Assembly (NCBI GenBank): GCA_048270225.1 | Contig: JBLWTG010000003.1 | Coordinates: forward strand, 186,001 to 250,000 | DNA from: Allopusillimonas sp048270225 | GTDB lineage: Bacteria; Pseudomonadota; Gammaproteobacteria; Burkholderiales; Burkholderiaceae_B | Length of the DNA: 64,000 nt | Direction of reading: 5' to 3' | Shown here: positions 54,442-63,376 of the stretch, one piece after another | How positions within the stretch are numbered: the first letter of the stretch is position 1 | Layout of the letters: each line of letters begins with the position of its first letter | Program-made: the position numbers and the translations under genes | Notes under the pieces: model-generated | Seen by the model: the letters and a program-made list of their open reading frames with translations, nothing else | Databases searched by the model: none | Told to the model about the DNA's origin: nothing

Positions 54442-55002
54442 ATGTCACGCATGACCATGCCCGATCCCGATACGTTCACGGACCATCAGCAGCGTGTTTA
54501 TGACGCCATCGCGAGCGGGCCGCGCGGCCGGGTGCGCGGCCCGCTCGCGATCTGGCTGAACCGGCCGGGCCTGGCCGAACACGCGCAAGCGCTGGGGCAA
54601 TACTGCAGATATGACTCGAGCCTGCCGCCGCGCCTGTCGGAGCTCGCCATCCTGACCATGGCGGTGTACTGGCAGGCAGGGTTTGAGTGGTGGGCCCACA
54701 AGCCTATCGCGTTGAAGGCTGGCATTGCAGAAGAGGTGCTGCGAGCGCTGCGCAAGGGCGAAGAACCCATCCCGTTCTCCAGGGAGGATGAGCGTGTCGT
54801 GCATGGTTTCATCGCAACATTGCTCCGGTTTCGCAACCTCCCGGAGGCACGCTATCAGGAGGCCATTGCCGTGCTGGGCGCCGATCAGGTGGTGGACCTG
54901 GTAGGGCTGGCTGGCTATTACACCCTGATATCCATGACATTGAATGTCTTTGACGTAGGTTTGCCCGAGGGCGAAATCAACGAACTCGTCACCGGCCCAT
55001 AG
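54442..55002 (+). CDS. Carboxymuconolactone decarboxylase family protein
   Basis: This small helical protein (186 aa) of the AhpD/CMD superfamily has the CMD-like block LPPRLSELAILTMAVYWQAGFEWWAHKP. The CxxC of AhpD is absent, so a decarboxylase/isomerase-type role on a lactone is more likely than a peroxidase one. It is the last gene of the amidohydrolase operon. Confidence 0.83.
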   Translation: MSRMTMPDPDTFTDHQQRVYDAIASGPRGRVRGPLAIWLNRPGLAEHAQALGQYCRYDSSLPPRLSELAILTMAVYWQAGFEWWAHKPIALKAGIAEEVLRALRKGEEPIPFSREDERVVHGFIATLLRFRNLPEARYQEAIAVLGADQVVDLVGLAGYYTLISMTLNVFDVGLPEGEINELVTGP

Positions 55003-55030
55003 TCCGGCGGCGGCTGTCGGACGCATTGCC

Positions 55031-55048
55031 AGCCTGTCCTGACAGGCT
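55031..55048. repeat. Perfect inverted repeat after the CMD gene
   Basis: AGCCTGTCCTGACAGGCT is a perfect palindrome with 8-bp arms and a 2-base centre. It lies between the CMD gene and the DUF2946 gene and could be an operator or a cruciform/terminator element. No U-tract follows. Confidence 0.4.
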
Positions 55049-55110
55049 CCGAAGGGCCGGGTCAAACGGCTCGCCCTGCCTTGGCTCGTCTTTATGCTAG
55101 GATCGTGCCT

Positions 55111-55527
55111 ATGTTTCGCCGGAGCCTCTCCATTCGAATGCCTTTGACTGCCCATCGCTGCATGCTTTGGCTGGCAGTGGTGGCATTCGTCTGTCGTGCC
55201 TTCATGCCCATAGGCTATATGCCGGACACTCAAGCCCTGCGCAACGGCCAGTTGTTGCTGACGCTGTGTACGGCAGGCGGTGTGGTGTCGTTTCTGCCGG
55301 TCGATACGCCGGATGACGAGCATGCAGGAAAGGATGTGTCGCGCGGCGATGCCTGCCCCTTCGGCATGCTGGCAAGCCACGCCATGCTTGCGCCTTTTGT
55401 GCCGCAGTTTCTTCCCACGGCTTTTGCCCGGCACGTTCCTGCCGACGTCGTCTTTGCCACGCGTCCGCCGCTCCCTCCGCTTGGACCGCCTCTGGGCTCC
55501 AGAGCCCCGCCTTTGACCCTCGTCTGA
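55111..55527 (+). CDS. DUF2946 family protein
   Basis: This 138-residue secreted or membrane protein has an N-terminal hydrophobic segment (CMLWLAVVAFVCRAFMPIGY). A periplasmic part with Cys in LLTLCTAGG and DACPFGMLASHA and a Pro-rich end follow. The Cys/Met/His pattern resembles metal handling. DUF2946 genes are often next to TonB receptors and PepSY proteins, as here. The start may be ATG 55111 or 55138. Confidence 0.75.
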   Translation: MFRRSLSIRMPLTAHRCMLWLAVVAFVCRAFMPIGYMPDTQALRNGQLLLTLCTAGGVVSFLPVDTPDDEHAGKDVSRGDACPFGMLASHAMLAPFVPQFLPTAFARHVPADVVFATRPPLPPLGPPLGSRAPPLTLV

Positions 55528-55589
55528 TTTGTCGCTGCCCGCCGGCGCGTCATGCGCTCGGCCCTGGATAACAGATACGAGGTTTTTTA

Positions 55590-57719
55590 ATGCGTTACAT
55601 ACCTGTGCGCGCTGCGTTTGTCGCGGCGCTTTCGGGCTGCCTGCTGCAGTCCGTCCTCTTCATGCCTGCCGCCTTTGCCGCCGACCCGGTCGCGCAATTG
55701 CCCGCGATTTCCATCCGGGCCAGTGGCGGACTGGCGCTCGATAAAGTGGTCTCGACCGGTTCGGGGCTGGATCTCACGCCTTTGGAAACACCGGCCAGCG
55801 TGACCGTCATTACGCGGGAACAACTGGATCAGCAGGGCGATACACGGCTGTCCGACGCTGTCAGCCGGTCGCCCGGAATGACGGCCATCGGCCATCCTGG
55901 CAACGGCGGCGAAGCCTTGTCGACGCGCGGCTTCACGGGCTCCAATTCCGTCATGCAACTGTATGATGGCATGCGTCAGTACGGCGGCGTAGGCATTACG
56001 TTTCCGTTCGACAGCTGGTCGGTCGAGCGGGTGGAAGTCTTGCGTGGGCCGGCAGCCGTGATCTATGGCGAGGGGGCGATAGGCGGCGTGGTCAACGTCG
56101 TGCCCAGGAAGCCGCATCGCGGGCCCGTCGAGAACGAGATCCAGGCCCGGCTGGGCACTGACAATACGCAAGGGTTGGCCTGGGACAGCGGGGGCGCCAT
56201 CAACGACAAGCTGTCTTACCGGTTTGATATCAGCGGCAATCGCTCAGACGGATGGGTAGACATGGGCGATAGCCGCGACCTGACGGTCTCTGGCGCGTTA
56301 ACGCTGGATGTGTCACCGGACTTCAGTCTTACGCTCAGCCATGCGCAGGGCTGGCAGAAACCCATGCGGTATTTTGGCATGCCGCTGGTCAACGGCGAGC
56401 AGGACGATTCCTTGCGCGAGAAGAATTTCAACGTCGACGATGCGACCATTGATTTTCGCGACAGCTGGAACGAACTGGCCGCGCTCTGGACGCCGAATGA
56501 TGCCGTGACGGTGCGCAGCCGGCTGTACCAGATAGACAGCGAGCGGCACTGGCGCAACGCCGAGTACTACGACTACCTGCCGGCCAGCGGCTTGATCGAG
56601 CGCAGCGGCTATACCGATATCCGGCACGAACAGTCGCAGGTTGGCAATACGACTGACATACGGATAGACAACCATCTGCTTGGCCTGGCGAACCAGGTGT
56701 CGATGGGCTTTGACATCAACCGGAGCCGCTTCAAGCACAGCAATAACTCGCCCTATGGCGGGGTGTCCTATCTGGATCCCTATGGCTCGGAACGGGGCGA
56801 GTTTATCGATGTGGTACCTGCCGCGCCGCGCTATCGGAACACGGCTACCCAGTACTCTCTTTTTGCAGAGGATCGTATCGAACTGAACGATGCCTGGTCA
56901 GTGCTGGCGGGCCTGCGCTATGACCATATCGATCTGGCGCGGGAGGACCTGGCCGGCGCTGGCACCTCCTTCGACAAAACCTTTTCCAATGTGGGCTGGC
57001 GTCTGGGCACGGTCTATGACATCACGCCGGACCTGGCGGTATATGGACAATACTCCGAAGCGGCGGACTCGGTCGGCGCGATACTGATGATGTCGCCTTC
57101 CAGCAAGGACTTCGACCTGTCCGTAGGCAAGCAACTGGAAATCGGCATCAAACAGCGTTTCTGGGATCAGCGGGGAGAGTGGACGCTGGCGGCTTACAGG
57201 ATTGTGAAGAACGGCCTGCTGACGCGCGATATTGCAGATCCGACAACCAGCGTGCAGGTCGGTCAGCAGTCTTCGCGGGGCCTGGAGGCCACTGTGGGGC
57301 TGGATCTGGGCGCATGGCGGCTGGATGCTAACGCCGCCATATTGCGCGCGCGATATGACGATTTCATGGATGCCGAGAACGGGGTCGCCGTATCCCGTAA
57401 CGGTAATGTGCCCACCGACGTGCCGCAACGCCTGGCCAATATCTGGCTGAGCTGGAAATTCAAGCCGCAATGGATGGCGAGCACAGGTTTGCGCTATGTC
57501 GGGAAGCGTTATGCAGACCGCGCCAATACGCTGGAACTGCCGGCCTACACCACGGTGGATCTTGCGCTGCAGTGGCAACCTCGCACAGACTTGACCTTGG
57601 CGCTGCACGGCTTCAACATTTTCGACCGGCATTATGCGCAGACCGCGTACTACAACCAGACGCAGTGGCTGCAAGGGCCCGGACGCCGGCTGGAGCTTAC
57701 CGCCAACTATCGCTTCTAG
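55590..57719 (+). CDS. TonB-dependent receptor (siderophore or copper type)
   Basis: This outer-membrane receptor (709 aa) has a signal peptide ending AFAAD, the plug motif TPASVTVITREQLDQQG, RVEVLRGPAAVIYGEGAIGG and a barrel ending ELTANYRF. It is between DUF2946 and a PepSY protein, a set I would associate with iron or copper uptake. No Fur-like box is seen upstream, unlike the other receptor in this window. The ligand is unknown. Confidence 0.92.
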   Translation: MRYIPVRAAFVAALSGCLLQSVLFMPAAFAADPVAQLPAISIRASGGLALDKVVSTGSGLDLTPLETPASVTVITREQLDQQGDTRLSDAVSRSPGMTAIGHPGNGGEALSTRGFTGSNSVMQLYDGMRQYGGVGITFPFDSWSVERVEVLRGPAAVIYGEGAIGGVVNVVPRKPHRGPVENEIQARLGTDNTQGLAWDSGGAINDKLSYRFDISGNRSDGWVDMGDSRDLTVSGALTLDVSPDFSLTLSHAQGWQKPMRYFGMPLVNGEQDDSLREKNFNVDDATIDFRDSWNELAALWTPNDAVTVRSRLYQIDSERHWRNAEYYDYLPASGLIERSGYTDIRHEQSQVGNTTDIRIDNHLLGLANQVSMGFDINRSRFKHSNNSPYGGVSYLDPYGSERGEFIDVVPAAPRYRNTATQYSLFAEDRIELNDAWSVLAGLRYDHIDLAREDLAGAGTSFDKTFSNVGWRLGTVYDITPDLAVYGQYSEAADSVGAILMMSPSSKDFDLSVGKQLEIGIKQRFWDQRGEWTLAAYRIVKNGLLTRDIADPTTSVQVGQQSSRGLEATVGLDLGAWRLDANAAILRARYDDFMDAENGVAVSRNGNVPTDVPQRLANIWLSWKFKPQWMASTGLRYVGKRYADRANTLELPAYTTVDLALQWQPRTDLTLALHGFNIFDRHYAQTAYYNQTQWLQGPGRRLELTANYRF

Positions 57720-57733
57720 CGGGTGCGTCAATC

Positions 57734-59275
57734 ATGAAAACATTCTGGACGCGTTTCAAGCGCTGCACATATCTGGTGCACCGCTGGACCGGCATCGTGG
57801 CCTGCATATTCATGGCGCTCTGGTTCGTCAGCGGCGTCGTCATGCTGTTTGTCGGTTATCCCAAGCTGCTGCCGACCGAGCGTCTGGGCGTATTGCCGAC
57901 GCTTTCCGCTGCATCCTGCTGCGTACCGGTCGAGCGGGCGCTGAAATGGGCCGGCACGCCAGGTACTGTTCGCGAGATCAGGCTCGCGGCTGATGGCGGT
58001 ACGCCTTATTACCGTTTGCGGCTGACCGATGGCCGCTATCTGATGGTCGATGCGCAGACCGGCGCCCTGCGCGCACCCGTGACGCCGGAGGATGCGCTGC
58101 AGACGGCTGTAGGGTTCGCAAGCGGCCCGCAGGTAGGGGTGGGCCATGCACCGCACGGCTGGGCAGAGGGTGCCAGCCAAGACATGGTGAAGGAGGATCG
58201 CTGGACGCATTCAGGAGCACTCAATGCACACAGGCCCTTGCACCGCATCACACTGAATGATCCGGCGCACACGCGCGTGTACGTGTCCTCCTCGACCGGC
58301 GAGGTGGTCATGGCGGCAACGCGCAGCGAACGCGCATGGAATTACGTCGGCGCATGGCTGCACTGGCTTTACCTGTTTCGCAACCAGCCTTCCGATCCAG
58401 TATGGAGCTGGCTGGTGATAGTCCTCTCGGGGGTCGGTGTTGTCACTGCTGTCAGCGGTACCGTTGTCGGGCTTTGGCGCTGGCGTTTCAGCCATCCCTA
58501 TAAATCGGGTTCGCGTTCGCCCTATCGAGACGGTTGGATGCGCTGGCATCACCTGGCCGGCCTGATCTTTGCGGGCATCAGCTGCACCTGGATATTCAGC
58601 GGCCTGATGTCCATGAATCCGTTGGGGGTGTTCAATCCATCTGCGGCAAAACCGGATATCGAGGCCTGGCACGGCGGCACGCCAGGCATGCTGCGGCTGC
58701 CGTTGCCAACATCCGAAGCCCTGGCCATGCTTGCCGGCAGCGGATTCCAGGCAAGGCAGCTGGAATGGCGTGTGCTGAACGGGCAGCCTTATGTGCTGGC
58801 GCGCGATGCACGCAACCGCACACGACTCGTCGTACGGGACGGGAATCATTTTGCGCTGCGTGAGCAATGGTCCCGGGCGACACTGGCCGAGGCCGCGCCG
58901 CAGCTCATGAAGGCACCGCTTGCCTCGGTGACGCCGCTTGCCCGGTACGATGCCTACTATTTTCATCGTGCACCGGCATCCATGTACGGCGCCTACGAAC
59001 GACGACTGCCCGCATTGCGTATTGACTTCGACGATGAGGATGACACCTGGGTGTATGTGGATATCTACACCGGCGATATCGAACAGTCATTGAGCCGGCC
59101 TCAAAGAACAGGTCGCTGGCTGTTCAATTTTCTGCACAGCTGGGACCTGCCCGTCATGCTGCGGGCTGGATTTGCACGGGATCTTGTGCTGATCCTGTTG
59201 AGCATAGGGGGGCTGGCGCTCAGCGCAACCGGCATCTGGATAGGCTGGCTGCGCCTGCGCAAAAAACTGGCATGA
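57734..59275 (+). CDS. PepSY domain-containing membrane protein
   Basis: This 513-residue inner-membrane protein has about four membrane segments (near residues 17-38, 228-250, 277-297 and 485-507) and periplasmic PepSY regions (HRITLNDPAHTRVYVSSSTGE, DDTWVYVDIYTGDIEQSL). It is larger than the PiuB-like protein at 30711. It begins 14 bases after the receptor and is probably a reductase or uptake partner for the receptor's metal chelate. Confidence 0.85.
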   Translation: MKTFWTRFKRCTYLVHRWTGIVACIFMALWFVSGVVMLFVGYPKLLPTERLGVLPTLSAASCCVPVERALKWAGTPGTVREIRLAADGGTPYYRLRLTDGRYLMVDAQTGALRAPVTPEDALQTAVGFASGPQVGVGHAPHGWAEGASQDMVKEDRWTHSGALNAHRPLHRITLNDPAHTRVYVSSSTGEVVMAATRSERAWNYVGAWLHWLYLFRNQPSDPVWSWLVIVLSGVGVVTAVSGTVVGLWRWRFSHPYKSGSRSPYRDGWMRWHHLAGLIFAGISCTWIFSGLMSMNPLGVFNPSAAKPDIEAWHGGTPGMLRLPLPTSEALAMLAGSGFQARQLEWRVLNGQPYVLARDARNRTRLVVRDGNHFALREQWSRATLAEAAPQLMKAPLASVTPLARYDAYYFHRAPASMYGAYERRLPALRIDFDDEDDTWVYVDIYTGDIEQSLSRPQRTGRWLFNFLHSWDLPVMLRAGFARDLVLILLSIGGLALSATGIWIGWLRLRKKLA

Positions 59276-59279
59276 GGCT

Positions 59280-59307
59280 GGCAGGCGGGTCAGCAAGCCC
59301 TCCTGCC
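59280..59307. terminator. Hairpin between convergent genes
   Basis: GGCAGG (59280-59285) pairs with CCTGCC (59302-59307), extended by GGG/CCC inside. It lies between the convergent PepSY and META-domain genes. No U-tract follows. Confidence 0.4.
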
Positions 59308-59335
59308 TTGTGCCGGTTCAGCGCTGGCCCGGTTG

Positions 59336-60163
59336 TCAGGAACCGGTGGTGCGCTCGCTCTCGACTGTCATGTCGAGCACATAGGCATAGCGCGAGGCAT
59401 CTGCGGGAATATGCTTGCGGGTAAAGCGCTTGAGGCGCAGAACATTCCGTATGCCGGCCTCGTGCTGGTAGCCTTCGATTTCATCGTACAGTACTTCCCA
59501 TGGCCCATAGCCTGTTTTCAGGCCCGTTTCGTCATATTTGACCGCTCGTGTCTTGAGGCATTGCTTGTCCTTGATCAAGGGGTGGTTGCAAGGCACTGTT
59601 TGCGCAGCAACTTCCATGAAGACGATGTCGCCGGCTGATCCGTAGCGGGTTTCGGGCGTTGCCTTGCCGGACAGCATCCATTTTCCGCCATTTTCGAAAC
59701 GCAGTGTCAGGGTAGGCGTCTGCTGCGGGTTGTTCAGGTCTGCGCCGCTGATAGTCCAGGCGGAAACCGCTGGCAGGCGCTGCGCAATGCGTTGCTCGTA
59801 GTGCATCAAGGACTGGTCGCCGCACATTCGCATGGTGCTCACCACCTGACTGATATTCATGTACTCGCCCTTGACGGCATAGCCTGCGCTCAGCATATTG
59901 CACAGTCCAGTGACGGACAGGCGCTTGTCTTGAAACGTCAGGGTCATGGGCTGCTGGCCTTTGTCCGCCTGGCGCATCCATTGCGCCTGTCTGGCGCCGG
60001 CGCTGTCGACCGCGTCCTGAAGCTGCCAATGGTAGGCCGACAGTGCGTCAGCGTTGCTGGCCGATGGCATGGCTGAGGCAGTAGGGCCGCCGTCCTGGCT
60101 CGCGCAGGCGCCCAGGCCAGTGGTAATCAGCGCTGTGAGCAGCCATGTCAGGGAACGTTTCAT
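59336..60163 (-). CDS. META/DUF4377 domain lipoprotein
   Basis: This lipoprotein (275 aa) has a lipobox GLGAC near residue 19, so it is probably anchored in the envelope. A META domain (about residues 40-155: YHWQLQDAVDS...RMCGDQSLMHYEQ) is followed by a DUF4377 domain with QCLKTRAVKYDETG. META proteins such as HslJ relate to novobiocin resistance and motility, but the role here is unknown. Start at ATG 60163. Confidence 0.82.
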   Translation of the reverse strand: MKRSLTWLLTALITTGLGACASQDGGPTASAMPSASNADALSAYHWQLQDAVDSAGARQAQWMRQADKGQQPMTLTFQDKRLSVTGLCNMLSAGYAVKGEYMNISQVVSTMRMCGDQSLMHYEQRIAQRLPAVSAWTISGADLNNPQQTPTLTLRFENGGKWMLSGKATPETRYGSAGDIVFMEVAAQTVPCNHPLIKDKQCLKTRAVKYDETGLKTGYGPWEVLYDEIEGYQHEAGIRNVLRLKRFTRKHIPADASRYAYVLDMTVESERTTGS

Positions 60164-60395
60164 ATATAAGTCCTTTATTGGAAAAGCTGGACTATTTGTA
60201 CTTGAATGTGCCGGACGGGGCAATCCGGGTGAGTAGATGTCACGAAGAGGGCTTACACTGGGCGACCACGCGCCTGCAGGGCCGGAAGCCCGTCTCCAAC
60301 GTCTGACTCTTGCGACACTGTTGCCCCCCGATCTTTATATTTTCTTGATATTTGATTGATGATTTCTTGTTGCACGCATTTGTACGCTTGCGGTC

Positions 60396-60893
60396 ATGTA
60401 TGGGTATACACGAAAAATGCGCAATCAATTATTTGCCAGAAGCCGGACTCCACTGCCCCCCGAGGGCAGCGGGATGCGCATGCCGGCAGGCGGGGCAAGC
60501 GCGCGTGAGCAACTGCTGCCGTTCCTGATATTCGGCGGCCTTTCGACTGCCGCGCATTGGGGCATCCTGGCGTTGCTGGCTTCAGCCGGATGCAATCCGC
60601 TGCTGGCTACGATCTGCGGCGCGGTTGTCGGTTCCGTCGTCAATTACCTGTTCCAGTATCACTGCACATTCAGCGGTGCCGGCGCCCATCGCAGCGCCAT
60701 CCCTGCCTACGCGGCCGTCGTTGCGCTGGGCTGGGCCGTCAACGCCGCCGTGTTCTGGTGCCTGATGAGCGGTGCAGGATTTTCCTATATCTACGCGCAG
60801 GTCTGTGCCACGGCTGTGGTCACAGGCATGAATTTCATACTTTACAGAAAGGTGGTGTTCAATGAACGCAATGGCCGAGCTCAGACCTCCTGA
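60396..60893 (+). CDS. GtrA-family membrane protein
   Basis: This 165-residue protein has four membrane segments in its last 125 residues and matches GtrA, which is thought to flip undecaprenyl-linked sugars. Characteristic stretches are FLIFGGLSTAAHWG, GSVVNYLFQYHCTF and MNFILYRKVVF. The start may be 60396, 60417 or 60474. It overlaps the next gene by 32 bases and heads an envelope-glycan operon. Confidence 0.87.
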   Translation: MYGYTRKMRNQLFARSRTPLPPEGSGMRMPAGGASAREQLLPFLIFGGLSTAAHWGILALLASAGCNPLLATICGAVVGSVVNYLFQYHCTFSGAGAHRSAIPAYAAVVALGWAVNAAVFWCLMSGAGFSYIYAQVCATAVVTGMNFILYRKVVFNERNGRAQTS

Positions 60894-61905
60894 GCCTAGC
60901 GGAGATGCCGCAGTGACCCTGTCAGTGGTCGTCCCGCTCTATAACGAGTATGAAGTGATCGACATGCTGTACGAGCGCTTGTCCGCGATTCTTGCCACGC
61001 TCGGTGTCTCCTGGGAGCTGGTGCTGGTGGACGATGGCAGCCGGGACGGAACGCCCAGGAAGATGGAGAATCTGGCGCGTGAACATCGGTCCGTCACAGC
61101 CGTGTTTCTGAGCAGAAATTTCGGCAAGGAGGCGGCGCTGACCGCAGGGCTGGATTATGCGCGGGGGCAGGCCGTCATCATTATGGATGCGGATCTTCAG
61201 GATCCGCCGGAGCTGATTCCGCAAATGCTGGCGGCATGGCGCGATGGCGCCGATGTCGTCTGCATGCGCCGCCGGTCTCGGGCTGGAGAAAGCTGGTTCA
61301 AGCGCTACAGTGCGCATCGCTTTTACCGCCTGCTTAACGCCATCAGCGACGTGGAGATTCCCGAGGATACCGGGGACTTCCGCTTGCTGAGCCGAAAGGC
61401 GGTAGATGCCTTGAGTTGCCTGAACGAGCGCAAGCGCTACATGAAAGGACTATTTGCGTGGATAGGACTGCCGACCACGGTAATAGAGTATGACCGCATG
61501 CCGCGGGCCGCAGGCACCACAAAATGGGATTACCTGAGCCTGTTCGGTCTGGCGTTCGAAGGCATTACATCGTTTTCTGTTGCGCCGCTGCGCCTGGCCA
61601 TGGGGGTCGGGTTGTTCACCGCATTTGGCGGTATTCTGTTCACCTTGTGGATCATCGTCAAGACGCTGGTGCTGGGAGAGCCTGTCCAGGGCTATCCATC
61701 ACTGATTTCCATGATCAGCATACTGGGTGGCGTTCAGTTGCTGTCCATCGGCTTATTGGGCGAGTATCTGGGCAAGACCTATCATGAGGCCAAGCAGCGT
61801 CCCGTGTACCTGGTTCGGGAAGTGCAGGGGCAGGATCAGGCGAACGCCAAAGTAGGATTGCGCAGCGCATCCGTCCAGCACAGAAGGGCCCAGCATGCGG
61901 CATAA
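60862..61905 (+). CDS. Polyprenyl-phosphate glycosyltransferase (GtrB/ArnC-like, GT2)
   Basis: This 347-residue GT2 enzyme transfers a sugar to a lipid carrier. It has SVVVPLYNEYEVID, LVDDGSRDGT and the MDADLQDPPE acidic motif, then two C-terminal membrane segments (about residues 235-257 and 270-295). It forms a GtrA-GtrB pair with its neighbour and overlaps the following gene by 11 bases. The sugar is unknown. Confidence 0.92.
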   Translation: MNAMAELRPPEPSGDAAVTLSVVVPLYNEYEVIDMLYERLSAILATLGVSWELVLVDDGSRDGTPRKMENLAREHRSVTAVFLSRNFGKEAALTAGLDYARGQAVIIMDADLQDPPELIPQMLAAWRDGADVVCMRRRSRAGESWFKRYSAHRFYRLLNAISDVEIPEDTGDFRLLSRKAVDALSCLNERKRYMKGLFAWIGLPTTVIEYDRMPRAAGTTKWDYLSLFGLAFEGITSFSVAPLRLAMGVGLFTAFGGILFTLWIIVKTLVLGEPVQGYPSLISMISILGGVQLLSIGLLGEYLGKTYHEAKQRPVYLVREVQGQDQANAKVGLRSASVQHRRAQHAA

Positions 61906-63376
61906 CACTGATAAATGGATGGTATTGGCGCTGGTGCTTGTGCTGCCCCTGTTGTCCATGGCCTTGATGCCGTTTTCGGACACCACGGAGCCTCGCTACG
62001 CGGAGATTGCCCGTTTGATGCTCCAGACGGGGGACTGGATCACGCCGTGGTTCAGCCCAGGTGTGCCGTTCTGGGGCAAGCCGCCCTTGTCGTTCTGGGC
62101 GCAGGCAGGCTCGATGATGTTTTTCGGGGTCAATGAATTTGCGGCGCGCCTGCCATCCTGGCTGTGTGGATTGTCCACCACCTGGCTGCTGTTCTACGGT
62201 GTACGCAGACTGTACGGTAGCAGCCTGGCCCTGTGGACCATCATTATCTACAACAGCTGCGCCCTGGCTTATGTCATTTCGGGTGCGGTATTGACCGATC
62301 CGTTTCTGGCTTTGGGAACCACGCTCTCCATGGTGTCGTTCGCCCTGGTCCGCCGGGATGCGTCCGCATCCCGGGTATGGGGATATGGATTTTTCGTCGG
62401 TCTTTCCATCGGTTTGCTGGCCAAGGGGCCGCTGGCCGCTGTGCTGATTTTCGTTCCTGTGGTGCTCGAGTTGTTCTGCCATCGCCGTGCCCAGGCGCCG
62501 GCTGGCCGCTTGCCCTGGCTGGGCGGGAGCATACTGACCGTGGTGCTCAGTGTGCCCTGGTATGTGATCGCCGAAATCAAGACCCCAGGTTTTCTTGATT
62601 ACTTTATCGTGGGAGAGCATTTCCGTCGTTTTCTGGATGCTGGCTGGCAGGGCGATCTGTATGGCACCGCGCACCAGAAAGCTTTCGGAACGATATGGGT
62701 CTACTGGCTGCAGGGGACATTTCCCTGGGGTGTGCTGATGCTGATCGCCCTGGTCTGCGCGGTGCGCAGCATGTACGTGCGTGCTGCATTCAAGACCATG
62801 CTGGCCGATCCATTGCGCAACTATTGGTTGGCCTGGGCGTTGTTCACGCCTGTGTTTTTTACGCTCTCGGCCAATATCCTGTGGACCTATCTGTTGCCTG
62901 CGCTGGCGGCCTTCAGTGTGCTGGCTGCGCGCCTGCTCGAGGGCTTGCGCAGCCTTCCTTTTCTGAGCGGCCGCCGCAGCCTGCTGCCCGCTGCCGTGGT
63001 GCCGGTGGTCGTGCTGGTGCTGACGGTTGTTATGTGTATCAACCCCGATATACGCAACTCTGAACGCACGTTGGTTCACTACGTGGCCCAGCGGGGCGGA
63101 CCCGATGCCTCGTTGTTCTATCTGTCCAAGCAGCCTTTTTCCGCCCAGTTCTACTCCCGTGGCAAAGCCATGCAGATCACCCTGCAGGAGCTTGAGAAAA
63201 AGCAGGCATCCTGCACACCTTTTTACCTTGCCGTGCCAAAGGATGAGCAAACGCAGGTTGCCGGCCTTCTGGGACACCCGCTGGCCGTTGCATTCCAGAA
63301 TCGGCGCTATGTGTTGATCAAACTACCCGCTGCGCAGCGGGATACTCAATGCGCTTCCAGCAATACAAAGCAATGA
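61895..63376 (+). CDS. ArnT-like membrane glycosyltransferase (GT39/GT83)
   Basis: This 493-residue multi-span transferase has the N-terminal periplasmic motif DTTEPRYAEIARLM with catalytic Asp/Glu, then about twelve hydrophobic segments and GKPPLSFWAQ. Relatives use undecaprenyl-phosphate sugars to modify lipid A or proteins. Next to GtrA/GtrB it would be the third, specificity-giving gene of a three-component system. It overlaps the next gene as ATGA. Confidence 0.9.
   Translation: MRHNTDKWMVLALVLVLPLLSMALMPFSDTTEPRYAEIARLMLQTGDWITPWFSPGVPFWGKPPLSFWAQAGSMMFFGVNEFAARLPSWLCGLSTTWLLFYGVRRLYGSSLALWTIIIYNSCALAYVISGAVLTDPFLALGTTLSMVSFALVRRDASASRVWGYGFFVGLSIGLLAKGPLAAVLIFVPVVLELFCHRRAQAPAGRLPWLGGSILTVVLSVPWYVIAEIKTPGFLDYFIVGEHFRRFLDAGWQGDLYGTAHQKAFGTIWVYWLQGTFPWGVLMLIALVCAVRSMYVRAAFKTMLADPLRNYWLAWALFTPVFFTLSANILWTYLLPALAAFSVLAARLLEGLRSLPFLSGRRSLLPAAVVPVVVLVLTVVMCINPDIRNSERTLVHYVAQRGGPDASLFYLSKQPFSAQFYSRGKAMQITLQELEKKQASCTPFYLAVPKDEQTQVAGLLGHPLAVAFQNRRYVLIKLPAAQRDTQCASSNTKQ

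Noticed and set aside
60164..60395. Possible small RNA or gene in the gap before gtrA-like gene
   Set aside because: AT-rich promoter-like DNA with no hairpin-plus-U terminator or conserved ORF that I can support.
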